This document shows positions 43,264 through 51,943 of a stretch of DNA of 64,000 bases, one piece after another. Position numbers and translations under genes: made by a program. The notes below the pieces were generated by a model. That model was not told the origin of the DNA. It did not search any database and worked only from the letters and a program-made list of their open reading frames with translations. Positions within the stretch are counted from its first letter, which is position 1. Each line of letters starts with the position of its first letter. The DNA comes from Paenibacillus_AQ nitricinens (GTDB lineage: Bacteria; Bacillota; Bacilli; Paenibacillales; Paenibacillaceae), in NCBI RefSeq assembly GCF_052056485.1, contig NZ_CP183948.1:1364001-1428000 (forward strand), read 5' to 3'.

Positions 43264-44411
43264 TAGAAGCAGTAATTGTTATGGCAAAACGTACACCGAT
43301 TGGCAGGATGGGCGGCTTATTAAGTACATTTGAGCCGGAAGCATTACTGGCGCCGCTTATTCAGCATATTGTGGCAGAGACGAGCCTAGCTAAAGAGATG
43401 ATCGATGATGTCATTATTGGAAATGTGGTCGGTCCGGGTGGAAATATTGCCCGGGTCGCTGCGCTTGAAGCTGGGCTTCCTGTTTCGGTTCCGGGCGTTA
43501 CTGTGGATCGGCAGTGCGGTTCTGGGCTAGAGGCTATTAATATAGCAGCAAGGCTTATTCAAAGCGGTGCAGGTGAGATTTATTTAGCTGGCGGCGTTGA
43601 GAGCACGAGTCGTGCCCCTTGGAAAATGAATAAGCCCCAAACCTTGATGGGGGTTCCACAGCTATATACCCGTGCTCATTTTACACCAAGCGCTTACGGT
43701 GATCCGGATATGGGGATTGCTGCGGAAAATGTAGCGCGGAAGTACGGGATTTCACGAGAAGAGCAGGATCAATATGCCTTAAAAAGCCACCAAAAGGCTG
43801 TTCATGCTCAGCAAAGCGGCCGGTTTCAGCAGGAGATTGTACCTCTTCTGGTTGAGGGGGAGTGGGTGAACACCGACGAATGTCCAAGGGCCAATACGAG
43901 CTTGGATAAGCTGCGAATGCTCCCTTCAATGTTTGAAGAAAAAGGCACTGTCACCGCTGGAAATGCCTGTCCAATTAATGATGGTGCGGCGCTTGTATTA
44001 ATGATGTCCCGTGAGAAATGTAGGGAACTCAAGCTTAAACCGATTCTGCGTATCGTGGATGCGCAAGCGGCAGGTGTAGATCCGAATTATTTAGGTATGG
44101 GGCCCGTTCCAGCTGTACAAAAGGTATTACATCGTCAACAGCTGACCATAGCCGATTTAGATATCGTAGAGTTTAATGAAGCCTTTGCTTCGCAAGTTCT
44201 TGCCTCACTGAATGAGCTTCAGATCCCACAGGAAAAGGTCAATCGTGGAGGAGGCGCATTAGCTATCGGTCATCCATATGGGGCGTCCGGAGCTATTTTA
44301 ATGACTCGCTTATGTGCTGAAATGCAGCGTACGGCTTATAAAAGGGGACTTGCCACTTTGGGCATTGGCGGAGGTATCGGTTTGGCTACTCTTGTGGAGG
44401 CGGTAGAATGA
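43260..44411 (+). CDS. Thiolase-family protein (YhfS-like) lacking the second active-site Cys
   Basis: The 383-residue protein has the thiolase fold with the acyl-carrying Cys in 'VDRQCGSGLEA' near residue 87 and the active-site His in 'GGALAIGHPYGASGA' near 340. At the place where thiolases have 'CIGGG', the sequence reads 'TLGIGGGIG' (near 370): Gly replaces the Cys that deprotonates the substrate. It may therefore work only as an acyl-transfer or one-way condensing enzyme. The ATG overlaps the ligase stop by 4 bases, and the stop overlaps the next start by 4 bases. Confidence 0.82.
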   Translation: MIEAVIVMAKRTPIGRMGGLLSTFEPEALLAPLIQHIVAETSLAKEMIDDVIIGNVVGPGGNIARVAALEAGLPVSVPGVTVDRQCGSGLEAINIAARLIQSGAGEIYLAGGVESTSRAPWKMNKPQTLMGVPQLYTRAHFTPSAYGDPDMGIAAENVARKYGISREEQDQYALKSHQKAVHAQQSGRFQQEIVPLLVEGEWVNTDECPRANTSLDKLRMLPSMFEEKGTVTAGNACPINDGAALVLMMSREKCRELKLKPILRIVDAQAAGVDPNYLGMGPVPAVQKVLHRQQLTIADLDIVEFNEAFASQVLASLNELQIPQEKVNRGGGALAIGHPYGASGAILMTRLCAEMQRTAYKRGLATLGIGGGIGLATLVEAVE

Positions 44412-44809
44412 ACAGCATTCATCATCAGATTTATGTGACTGCGGAGTGGATATCGGATTATGCACATAGTATTGAGGCACCCGTGCAGACGTATAAGGGC
44501 AATCTGATTGCTCCTTCTACGATGCCTATTATTTTTTGGCAGGCCTTCGATATTCCTTGGCTTAGCAAGGGAGAGCCTTTGCTTCATGGCACTCAGAAAT
44601 TCTCATATCAAGCACCGATTACGGCAGGGATGACGTTAGATTGTGAATTAGCATTAACGAGCAAGGCGCAAAAAGATGGCCGGCAGGGCCAACTGACCTT
44701 TTACACACATACGCTGGTTTGTAAATGTGAAGACGAGCTTATAGTCACCGCAGAAACAGTGTTAATTCGGGTAGGTGATGATCATGATGAGAAAATGTAT
44801 AACGGCTGA
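44408..44809 (+). CDS. Hot-dog fold protein, MaoC N-terminal-dehydratase like
   Basis: The 133-residue protein resembles the N-terminal hot-dog half of double hot-dog hydratases (FAS1-type dehydratase region, 'GNLIAPSTMPIIFW' near residue 33, 'GTQKFSYQAPITAGMTL' near 62). It lacks the Asp-His pair, which is present in the next gene. The two probably form a heteromeric hydratase of 3-hydroxyacyl-CoA. It overlaps its neighbours on both sides. Confidence 0.72.
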   Translation: MNSIHHQIYVTAEWISDYAHSIEAPVQTYKGNLIAPSTMPIIFWQAFDIPWLSKGEPLLHGTQKFSYQAPITAGMTLDCELALTSKAQKDGRQGQLTFYTHTLVCKCEDELIVTAETVLIRVGDDHDEKMYNG

Positions 44810-45125
44810 GGCCATCCGGCTATATGCAGCAGCTTCCCAAGATCTGGCCGCGATTCATCTAGATGAGGATGCAGCAGCTAAGGCTGGATTTAAGCGGCCC
44901 ATTGCGCAGGGGATGTATCTAATGGGATTAGCCCAATCCTTATATATCGAGGAGCATCAGGCACAGTGGATCACTCAGTATGAGATGAAATTTCATCAGC
45001 CTGTTGAGGTCGACAATGTTGTGATGTTTGATTATGCAGATGATGATGCTCTTGTGAAAGTGACCCTTACAACAGAAGCTGGCGATGTTATTGCTACGGG
45101 AGCTTTTTCAGTGAAAGAGGTGTAG
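44784..45125 (+). CDS. MaoC-like (R)-enoyl-CoA hydratase subunit
   Basis: The 114-residue hot-dog protein has the catalytic pattern Asp-x4-His in 'SQDLAAIHLDEDAA' near residue 18 and 'RPIAQGMYLMGLA' near 36, where the usual HGM reads QGM. It would add water to, or remove it from, an acyl-CoA. The ATG at 44784 follows GGTAGGTG and lies 26 bases inside the preceding gene, which fits subunits made together. Confidence 0.75.
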   Translation: MMRKCITAEAIRLYAAASQDLAAIHLDEDAAAKAGFKRPIAQGMYLMGLAQSLYIEEHQAQWITQYEMKFHQPVEVDNVVMFDYADDDALVKVTLTTEAGDVIATGAFSVKEV

Positions 45126-45127
45126 TG

Positions 45128-45949
45128 ATGAACAAAGTAGCCTTAATTACTGGAGCAACCAGAGGGATCGGGCGTAGTATTGCCGTGCAGCTCGGCAAGT
45201 CCGGTTATATAGTGGTTGTAAATGGTACAAAACAAGTCTTGATCGATGAAGTTGTCCACGAGATTCGACAGGCAGGTGGTGAAGCATTAGGCTACTCTGC
45301 TAATGTAGCAGATCCAGTCGCGGTCTCGGTAATGGTAGATGAGGTTATTGCTCAATACGGTCGTATTGAGGTGTTGATAGCGAACGCTGGAAATTTACAA
45401 GATCAGAAATGTCTACGGATGACGGATGAAGAATGGAAGGCTGTGCTGGATGTGCATTTAAATGGTGCCTATTACAGCATTCAACGTGCACTGCCACATA
45501 TGCGCCAGACAGGTGGTGATATCCTGTTGATGACCTCAACGGCTGGATTAACAGGCTCTGTCGGTCAGGTGAATTATAGTGCAGCCAAGGCTGGAATACT
45601 CGGAATGATGTGGACACTCGCAGCGGAGCTGAAACGCGATGGAATTAGGGTCAATGCGATTTCACCAGCCGCGTTAACGGATATGACCAGACCTGTCATT
45701 GATCACTTGAAAGTGAAACATGCCAGCCGTAATGAACCGTTCCCGGAGTTCTGGCGAATAGGTGCTCCAGAGGATATTGCTTCTTTCGTAAATGCATTAT
45801 TGAGTGAGAACGATGCGGATTTAACCGGTGAAATCTTTGCTGTGAATGGATCAAAAGTGACGAAATGGGAGAAGCCTGCTCCTGCATTTTCTGAGAACAG
45901 CATCGGGGCATTTTTCGCTACGTGGCACCGTCAAAAGGGGAGTGAATAA
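45128..45949 (+). CDS. SDR family oxidoreductase, FabG-like
   Basis: The 273-residue protein has the Rossmann motif 'TGATRGIGRSI' near residue 9, 'ANAGN' near 86, Ser near 138 and the catalytic pair in 'YSAAKAG' near 152. It would reduce or oxidise 3-oxoacyl and 3-hydroxyacyl groups. The C-terminal 25 residues extend beyond typical FabG. It starts 2 bases after the hydratase stop and ends directly at the ecfA1 start. Confidence 0.83.
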   Translation: MNKVALITGATRGIGRSIAVQLGKSGYIVVVNGTKQVLIDEVVHEIRQAGGEALGYSANVADPVAVSVMVDEVIAQYGRIEVLIANAGNLQDQKCLRMTDEEWKAVLDVHLNGAYYSIQRALPHMRQTGGDILLMTSTAGLTGSVGQVNYSAAKAGILGMMWTLAAELKRDGIRVNAISPAALTDMTRPVIDHLKVKHASRNEPFPEFWRIGAPEDIASFVNALLSENDADLTGEIFAVNGSKVTKWEKPAPAFSENSIGAFFATWHRQKGSE

Positions 45950-46750
45950 ATGCTTACCTTCGATCAAGTTCATTTTTATTATAAAAGGGATCAGCCTGTC
46001 CTAGAAGATATCAGCTTTACGATAAATGCAGGTGAGTTTGTGGCGATTGTTGGCGCGAATGGCTCTGGCAAATCCACCATTGCAAAGCTCATGGATGGTT
46101 TGCTGCTGCCTCGAAAAGGGTCGATACAGTTTAAGGGCCTAGATACCGCAAAGCCAGCTGAGCTTGCAGATATTCATCAACAAATTGGCTTTGTTTTTCA
46201 GAATCCAGAGGATCAATTTATCACCACAACCGTTATGGATGAGGTGATTTTTGGTTTGGAGAACCTTCGTGTGCCAAGGGAGGAAATGCGCAGCCGATTG
46301 GAGCATGCCTTGCAGGCTGTTCATATGGAGGATTATCTGGACGCGATGCCACATCAGCTCTCTGGAGGTCAGAAGCAACGTGTCGCTATTGCGGCTATAT
46401 TGGCGATGCGCCCGCAAGTCATTATTTTCGACGAAGCCACCTCTATGCTTGATCCTCAGGGAAGGCAGCAGGTGCTTGCTATTATGCAAGAGCTGCATCG
46501 TCAAGGTCTGACCATTATTCAGATCACTCACCATATGGAGGAAGTGCTTTCAGCAGAACGATTATTACTCCTGCATCAAGGGCGACTTGAGTATGATGGT
46601 GCTCCACTGGCCTTTTTTAAAATGATGCCTGTTGCGGACTATCAATTACAACTACCCTTTGCCGTGCGCGTACATGCATTGCTACATTCAGCAGCGCCGC
46701 CAACAGCAGATTGGAAGGGGAACATTCGATCACAATGGTCTACCAATTAG
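45950..46750 (+). CDS. ECF transporter ATPase, EcfA1
   Basis: The 266-residue ATPase has Walker A 'GANGSGKST' near residue 37, 'QNPEDQF' in the Q-loop near 86, signature 'LSGGQKQRVAIAAI' near 137 and Walker B 'VIIFDEATSMLD' near 160. The NPEDQ Q-loop is the ECF-type mark. With EcfA2 and EcfT it forms the energizing module that works with a substrate-binding S protein. It has no gap to the SDR gene and overlaps ecfA2 by 16 bases. Confidence 0.9.
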   Translation: MLTFDQVHFYYKRDQPVLEDISFTINAGEFVAIVGANGSGKSTIAKLMDGLLLPRKGSIQFKGLDTAKPAELADIHQQIGFVFQNPEDQFITTTVMDEVIFGLENLRVPREEMRSRLEHALQAVHMEDYLDAMPHQLSGGQKQRVAIAAILAMRPQVIIFDEATSMLDPQGRQQVLAIMQELHRQGLTIIQITHHMEEVLSAERLLLLHQGRLEYDGAPLAFFKMMPVADYQLQLPFAVRVHALLHSAAPPTADWKGNIRSQWSTN

Positions 46751-47592
46751 ATAATTTAAGTGTAAACTATGCTGATCATATAGCTTTACACAATATTAAC
46801 TGCACTATTACTGCGGGCAAATGGATTTCGATTATCGGTCCCACGGGCGCAGGAAAGTCTACCTTTGTCAAAGTGCTGAAGGGCTTGATTCCCAGCGTAA
46901 AAGGAGATTACTCCATTGATCAGCAGCCTGCTCCCAGAGATGCCAAAGGACAATTAAAGGTGGTCCCGGAGCTGGGCTTCGTGTTTCAATATCCGGAGCA
47001 TCAGCTATTCGAAACCACAGTGCAAAAGGAGCTTGCTTTTGCTCTGAATCTGCAGGGTGCTTCACGCCAGCAAATCACGGAGGCGATTGAAAGGATTTTA
47101 CCGCAAGTGGGTCTGTCAGAGGGCATTCTCCCGTTAAATCCATTCCAACTAAGCGGTGGAGAAAAGCGCCGTGTGGCCATTGCCTCCGTGCTGATGACGA
47201 ATCCTAAGCTGCTAATTTTGGATGAACCGACAGCTGGGCTAGATCCTGCTAGTCAAGTATCCTTGCTGAAGCTACTGAAGACTTGGCAGCAACAAAATCA
47301 GCGCACCATTCTCTTCGTTTCGCATCAGATGGAGGATGTTGCTGAGTACTCGGATGAGGTTTTGGTTTTCCATAAAGGTCAGCTGGAAGGACATTTTGAC
47401 CCCAGAACACTATTTATAGAAAAGGAAGAATTATTGGTGGAGCTGGGCTTGTCCATACCTGAACCCGTACAGCTTTTGAAGCTAGTAGAGGAATTATCCG
47501 GTCAAAAAATTGAGATTGCTAGCTGTAAAGAGCAGGATATCTTCGATGCTGTTCTGCCCATTTGGCATTCGAGGGGGCGTCAACATGACTGA
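46735..47592 (+). CDS. ECF transporter ATPase, EcfA2
   Basis: The 285-residue ATPase has Walker A 'GPTGAGKST' near residue 36, ECF Q-loop 'QYPEHQLF' near 90, signature 'LSGGEKRRVAIASV' near 140 and Walker B 'LLILDEPTAGLD' near 161. It is the second ATPase of the module. The ATG at 46735 is preferred; a TTG at 46711 sits inside the GGAAGGGG ribosome binding site. It overlaps ecfT by 8 bases. Confidence 0.9.
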   Translation: MVYQLDNLSVNYADHIALHNINCTITAGKWISIIGPTGAGKSTFVKVLKGLIPSVKGDYSIDQQPAPRDAKGQLKVVPELGFVFQYPEHQLFETTVQKELAFALNLQGASRQQITEAIERILPQVGLSEGILPLNPFQLSGGEKRRVAIASVLMTNPKLLILDEPTAGLDPASQVSLLKLLKTWQQQNQRTILFVSHQMEDVAEYSDEVLVFHKGQLEGHFDPRTLFIEKEELLVELGLSIPEPVQLLKLVEELSGQKIEIASCKEQDIFDAVLPIWHSRGRQHD

Positions 47593-48391
47593 TTCCGTAA
47601 TTGTGGGTCAATATGTGGAGACGCATTCGATTTTCCATCGTTTAGATCCCCGTACAAAACTTGTTAGTATCATGATTCTCATGCTTAGCTTTCTGATGCT
47701 TGGAACAGGGCTTAGCTATGCAGTTGCAACCTTTTTTGTAATCGGAATTTTACTGCTGTCAAAGGTTCCTATTCAATTCTTTTGGCGAGGACTACGGCCG
47801 CTATTATTTATTTTGCTGTTTACCTTCATGTACAATGCCGTGTTCACCAAAGGAACGATTATCCTCTGGTCTTGGTCATTTATTGAGGTAACTGAAGAGG
47901 GACTGCGAACAGGATTACGTTTTGTTTGGCGTATTGTATTGCTCATCTTATTAGCCTCAGTATTAACGTTAACAACTAAACCGCTAGACTTAGCATATGG
48001 TCTTGAAAAGCTGCTTGCACCTCTATCCAAAATGGGGGTACCTGTAGAACAATTCTCCTTAATGATAGTGATTGCGATCCGGTTTATTCCTACCATCAAG
48101 GAGGAGCTGGATCGTATTCTTCTCGCACAAAAGGCTAGGGGGTATGATCTTACAGCATTATCACTGCCTAAACGGATATTTGCTTATGTCCCGATTATTA
48201 TTCCTTTGCTCTTCACGACGATTCAACGTGCTGAACAGCTAAGCTATGCGATTGATGCGCGTGCTTATGGAAATGGTAAAGGAAGAACTTCTTATAGGGT
48301 ATTACAATTTCAGCAAATGGATTATCTGGCAGGGGGAATTGCTCTTTTATTTGCTGTGATTCTGCTGTGGTTAAAGATAGGAAAGGTGTAG
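47585..48391 (+). CDS. ECF transporter membrane component EcfT
   Basis: The 268-residue protein has 'HRLDPRTKL' near residue 18, five membrane segments and two Ala-Arg-Gly-type coupling helices ('AQKARGYD' near 180 and 'DARAYGNG' near 222) that bind the ATPases. It links the ATPases to an S component. No S-component gene (BioY, ThiT, RibU or similar) is visible in the window. The ATG at 47585 lies 8 bases inside ecfA2 behind GAGGGGGCG. Confidence 0.9.
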   Translation: MTDSVIVGQYVETHSIFHRLDPRTKLVSIMILMLSFLMLGTGLSYAVATFFVIGILLLSKVPIQFFWRGLRPLLFILLFTFMYNAVFTKGTIILWSWSFIEVTEEGLRTGLRFVWRIVLLILLASVLTLTTKPLDLAYGLEKLLAPLSKMGVPVEQFSLMIVIAIRFIPTIKEELDRILLAQKARGYDLTALSLPKRIFAYVPIIIPLLFTTIQRAEQLSYAIDARAYGNGKGRTSYRVLQFQQMDYLAGGIALLFAVILLWLKIGKV

Positions 48392-48397
48392 ATGAAT

Positions 48398-49363
48398 ATG
48401 AAATGGAATACCCGTATTACGGAGTTATTGCAGATAGAGTATCCTATTATTCAAGGCGGGCTTGCTTATTTAGGTTATGCAGACCTTGCAGCTGCCGTTT
48501 CGAATGCCGGTGGATTGGGTCAGGTTACAGCGATGAGTCTTCCGAGCGCAGAGGCTTTACGTTCAGAAATAGAACGGGTTCGTACTTTGACCGACAATCC
48601 ATTTGGCGTTAATTTTGCCATCGGTGTGCATGGTATCGGTTATGAAGATCGGGTGCAGGTCGCCATCGACGAGAAGGTTCCCGTGGTGAGTCTCACTGGT
48701 GGGAATCCGGCCCCTATACTGGAAATGCTACAGCACACTGATATTAAAACGCTCGTGCTCGTCTCTTCACGCAGACAAGCCCAAAAAGCTGAACAATTAG
48801 GTGCTTCTGCGGTTATTGTTGTTGGGCAGGAGGGAGGAGGCCACTTGGGGCGTGATGATGTAGGGACTATGGTACTCGTTCCTCAAGTAGTGGATGCGGT
48901 TGATATTCCTGTGATTGCTTCAGGCGGGATCGGGGATGGCCGCGGATGGATGGCGGCCCATGCACTGGGGGCTGAGGGAATTGAAATGGGCACACGATTC
49001 GTTGCTACGGTTGAATGTGTTCATGCAGCTGCTTCTTATAAAAAAGCCCTAGTAGAAAGCTCAGAGTCAGATACAGTCGTAATCAAACGCTCTATTGGAG
49101 CACCCGCGCGAGTGCTGCGTAGTGAGTACATAGATAAGATTCTCGACATTGAGCGTGTGACTCCGACCTATGAAGCCTTAAAAGAATATATTAGCGGTGC
49201 AGCCAACAAGCGCTGGATTTATGATGATGTCAAAGAAGAGGGCATTGGCTGGGCAGGCCAAGTGACAGGGATGATCCATGATATCCCTACAGTCTCGGAA
49301 CTGATGGGCAGGATGGTCAAAGAGGCAGAGTCGATTCGCGGGATGTGGGGAACACAGGCATGA
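48398..49363 (+). CDS. FMN-dependent nitronate monooxygenase / FabK-like oxidoreductase
   Basis: The 321-residue TIM-barrel flavoprotein has 'YPIIQGGLAYLG' near residue 14, the His motif 'QEGGGHLGRDD' near 148, and the FMN phosphate motifs 'IPVIASGGIGDGRG' near 176 and 'GAEGIEMGTRFVA' near 200. The family holds nitronate monooxygenases and the enoyl-ACP reductase FabK. As the last gene of an operon with ligase, thiolase, ketoreductase and hydratase genes, an enoyl-CoA reductase role is attractive (inference). The ATG at 48398 has AAAGGTG at good spacing; an ATG two codons earlier is too close. Confidence 0.8.
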   Translation: MKWNTRITELLQIEYPIIQGGLAYLGYADLAAAVSNAGGLGQVTAMSLPSAEALRSEIERVRTLTDNPFGVNFAIGVHGIGYEDRVQVAIDEKVPVVSLTGGNPAPILEMLQHTDIKTLVLVSSRRQAQKAEQLGASAVIVVGQEGGGHLGRDDVGTMVLVPQVVDAVDIPVIASGGIGDGRGWMAAHALGAEGIEMGTRFVATVECVHAAASYKKALVESSESDTVVIKRSIGAPARVLRSEYIDKILDIERVTPTYEALKEYISGAANKRWIYDDVKEEGIGWAGQVTGMIHDIPTVSELMGRMVKEAESIRGMWGTQA

Positions 49364-49417
49364 GGATGCTTATCGGACTAAATTTATGGGGAGCGATGGT
49401 GCGGCTAATCCGAGGCG

Positions 49418-50197
49418 TTATGCAAAAGAAGATAATAATTGGTTGAATCTATCACTCTCCTCCAAAAAAGGGCAATGGCCGCTGTATTGGAATGGAACTA
49501 ATTGCGAATTTTTAATCAGCTTATTTGTTTCCTGAGCTTGGGTAAACGGAACGACTTTATCATGAATTCCATGAATAATTAATGTGGGCACATCGATCTG
49601 TCCAAGATCGTTGTAAACATTTTCGTCTCTTAGCGTGACCATAATGGCGGAAGTCGACCAATTCGCAGCTTGTAAACCCATTAGAAAGAACCATTCGGAT
49701 TTCGCTTCAGAAATGTACTGAAAGAAAAAAATTCCCGTTTGGTCTTGCAGCATTTTCGGACGGTCATTGTTTGTCTCTTCGATGATTTTATTCGTAAATT
49801 CTTTTGGAACACTTGATGGAGACGCAGCGTCGATCAGGACGAGTTTTGATACCCCGTACCCTTTATAACGAGCCATATAACGAATTGAGATCGCTCCTCC
49901 GGTAGAGTGTCCTGCAAGTGTTATGTTTTTTAGCTGTAACGCTTCGATGACTATACGAAGATCATCTGCTAATCTATCGAAACCGTAACCATCGAATGGT
50001 TTATCCGAATTGCCGTATCCTCTCCAGTCTATTCCGATACAACGATATCCGAGCTTCGGAAGGAAATTGAACTGATATTCGAACTGGTTATGGTTTAGCG
50101 GCCAGCCATGAATAAAAAGTATCGTTTTATTTCCCTTCGGATTGATGTCCTCTATAAATACTTTTACGCCCGGTTCCACAGTAACGAAGTATCCCAA
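49418..50197 (-). CDS. Alpha/beta hydrolase
   Basis: The 259-residue protein has the oxyanion motif 'FIHGWPLNH' near residue 30, the nucleophile elbow 'AGHSTGG' near 95, a late Asp in 'IIHGIHDKVVPF' near 208 and His in 'QYSGHCPF' near 238. This is the full triad of the non-haem chloroperoxidase/esterase type. The start is probably the TTG at 50197 behind GAGGTG; a longer frame to 50254 opens inside a hairpin. It is the left neighbour of the repeat-rich accessory region. Confidence 0.8.
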   Translation of the reverse strand: MGYFVTVEPGVKVFIEDINPKGNKTILFIHGWPLNHNQFEYQFNFLPKLGYRCIGIDWRGYGNSDKPFDGYGFDRLADDLRIVIEALQLKNITLAGHSTGGAISIRYMARYKGYGVSKLVLIDAASPSSVPKEFTNKIIEETNNDRPKMLQDQTGIFFFQYISEAKSEWFFLMGLQAANWSTSAIMVTLRDENVYNDLGQIDVPTLIIHGIHDKVVPFTQAQETNKLIKNSQLVPFQYSGHCPFLEESDRFNQLLSSFA

Positions 50198-50343
50198 GTG
50201 TTTCACCTCATTTTTTTTAATGTATTTCCCCGTTAAGATATTCGCCCTAGGCAAGGTTAATGCCTAATTTCGGCGTCAAATTGGGTTAAGATAGTACGTA
50301 GAGATTTCTGAGGAAAAGCTTGAGTGAAACAATTTCTTCAGAT

Positions 50344-50431
50344 CATTGAGCTCAAGGGATACGTTAGTGGAAAAACGGTTGCTTAGGCAGCCGTTTTTTT
50401 ATTTGTTCAACTAACGGGCAGGTTAGTTGAA
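50344..50431 (+). repeat. CTAACGG-type repeats a and b with a terminator between
   Basis: Copy a (50344-50370) is degenerate and is followed by the stem ACGGTTGC/GCAGCCGT with a seven-T tail (50375-50400). Copy b (50406-50431) is the clearest copy: TTCAACTAAC, six bases, then GTTAGTTGAA, a perfect 10-bp inverted repeat. The hairpin could end transcription of a plus-strand unit that is no longer present. Confidence 0.7.
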
Positions 50432-50440
50432 AATGAATCA

Positions 50441-50494
50441 CGCTGAACCGTATCATAAGTAGGGGCAAGTTTTTTGTAGAAAAACTCGCAGGAG
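50441..50494 (+). repeat. Second repeat family, copy R1
   Basis: GAACCGTATCATAAGTA, then GGGGCAAGTTTTTTG and ACTCGCAG match copy R2 at 52159-52207 with few changes. It follows CTAACGG copy b by 9 bases. The remaining 50495-50682 interval holds no gene. Confidence 0.6.
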
Positions 50495-50704
50495 CCTGTA
50501 TTTACATCATGCCAACTATTGACTGAGATTGGATTTGGATCACGTTCAATGTAAAAGGTTGTAAACAGGCATTTGCGAGTTTGTTTGTTCTACGAAACAA
50601 TAAGATACTAGAACCTCTGTATACTTACCGTAAGAAGCTGCTCTTTCGCTGTATTAGCCGGAATAAGAAAACAAAAATCATATTGACATTTTGCAAAAAT
50701 GATA

Positions 50705-50732
50705 ATAACGTACGTTATATAACATTTGTTAT
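50705..50732 (+). promoter_or_regulatory. Tandem palindromic operator upstream of tetR
   Basis: ATAACGTACGTTAT (perfect 14-bp palindrome) is directly joined to ATAACA-TT-TGTTAT. They overlap the likely promoter (TTGCAA at 50691 and GTTATA at 50714, or TTGACA at 50683) and lie 34 bases before the TetR start. This layout suits autorepression by the TetR protein. Confidence 0.65.
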
Positions 50733-50765
50733 TTAATATACTTATTGTGTGGGGAGTTGGAAAAA

Positions 50766-51362
50766 ATGCCTCCAAAAGCAGAGGTCACTAAAGAACAGGT
50801 TTCCAATGCGGCGTTTGAGTTGACCAGACAAGAGGGATTCGAGATACTGACAGCCAGAAATATCGCTCTAAAACTGAAATGCTCAACTCAACCGGTATAC
50901 CGATTGTACAGGAGCATGGAAGAGGTCAAAGAGAATGTTTTCAGACGTGCTGTCGATTACGCTTTAGTAGAGATCAAAAGCTACAACAATGAAAAAAATG
51001 AGCCTGCTATGAACTTGGCGGTTGGTTGTTTGCTTTTTGCTCAATCCGAGAAGCAGCTTTTTCGTTTATTGTTTTTGTCCGATTGCAGCATTGACTACAA
51101 CAGGAGTAATAATGACATCATTACGGAGGAGATCTATAGTGCGTTCTTACAGCTCGACCCACAGTTATGTACCATGAACACAACCAAGGCTCGGGAACTG
51201 TTTAAGAAGCTTTCGGCGTATTGGCTAGGAATAGCGGTCATGATCCATATGAATTCGCACGAACTGACCATTGACGAGGCGATAGTCATGCTGGAGGAAA
51301 TGTATCATGTACTGAAGCGTAGTGCAATGCTGGGAGTAGTCATTAAGGAGGAACAATCATGA
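50766..51362 (+). CDS. TetR/AcrR-like transcriptional regulator
   Basis: The 198-residue protein has an N-terminal helix-turn-helix at ~8-52 ('VSNAAFELTRQEGFEILTAR' then 'CSTQPVYRLYRS'). The rest is a helical domain with hydrophobic patches near residues 80-100 and 150-165. The ATG at 50766 follows GGGGAG. It overlaps the next gene by 4 bases and probably controls it through the tandem operator. Confidence 0.8.
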   Translation: MPPKAEVTKEQVSNAAFELTRQEGFEILTARNIALKLKCSTQPVYRLYRSMEEVKENVFRRAVDYALVEIKSYNNEKNEPAMNLAVGCLLFAQSEKQLFRLLFLSDCSIDYNRSNNDIITEEIYSAFLQLDPQLCTMNTTKARELFKKLSAYWLGIAVMIHMNSHELTIDEAIVMLEEMYHVLKRSAMLGVVIKEEQS

Positions 51363-51943
51363 TTACATATCTGACGCATTATTACAGACTAGGTGACCCG
51401 CCGTTCCGTAGCCTATCCGCATTATGCGATGCAGAAGCGATTGCCGTTATGGAGTCTCTGTATGAGGATAACCCATTAGCTGATAGATTCAAGGAGCCGG
51501 CTCAATATATGAATAACAGAAGACAGGTTGAACATTGGGTGAAGAATGAATTTATAGCAAAGGGAGGAGAACCCAAGGAAAACTATCCACTCTATGCAGT
51601 ACTCGGCTACTCTCATTGGATGGAAGAACACTTGTCCTCCCTTGAATTAAGCAGCCTGCGTGTTCCGCTTACCATTTTTTCGCACGGAGATATTAGCTTC
51701 ACTTATCCGGATAGTATGGTTACCTACTGGCTTGGAATGGACAAGGAATCTGCTCATTATCAATCCCAGTATCACGGTAAAATCTTTACCCTCTCTGACT
51801 TGGATAGGTTGGAGCATATTTACGGTGCGCCGGAAGATAAGGGGAGAACTGCGCTTTGGGAAGGCATGGGCCCCTATATTGAATATATTGAAGCTCAAAT
51901 CTGGAACCAACAGCCACTGTCTGATTACTTGAAGACAATCTAA
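51359..51943 (+). CDS. Hypothetical protein coupled to a TetR regulator
   Basis: I do not recognise this 194-residue cytoplasmic protein. It has no signal peptide or membrane segment. It is rich in aromatic and acidic residues, with conserved-looking stretches 'SHWMEEHLSSLELSSLRVPL' near residue 83 and 'FSHGDISFTYPDSMVTYW' near 106. The start overlaps the tetR stop (ATGA) and follows AAGGAGG, so both come from one message. A role in handling a small molecule sensed by the regulator is only a guess. Confidence 0.6.
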   Translation: MITYLTHYYRLGDPPFRSLSALCDAEAIAVMESLYEDNPLADRFKEPAQYMNNRRQVEHWVKNEFIAKGGEPKENYPLYAVLGYSHWMEEHLSSLELSSLRVPLTIFSHGDISFTYPDSMVTYWLGMDKESAHYQSQYHGKIFTLSDLDRLEHIYGAPEDKGRTALWEGMGPYIEYIEAQIWNQQPLSDYLKTI

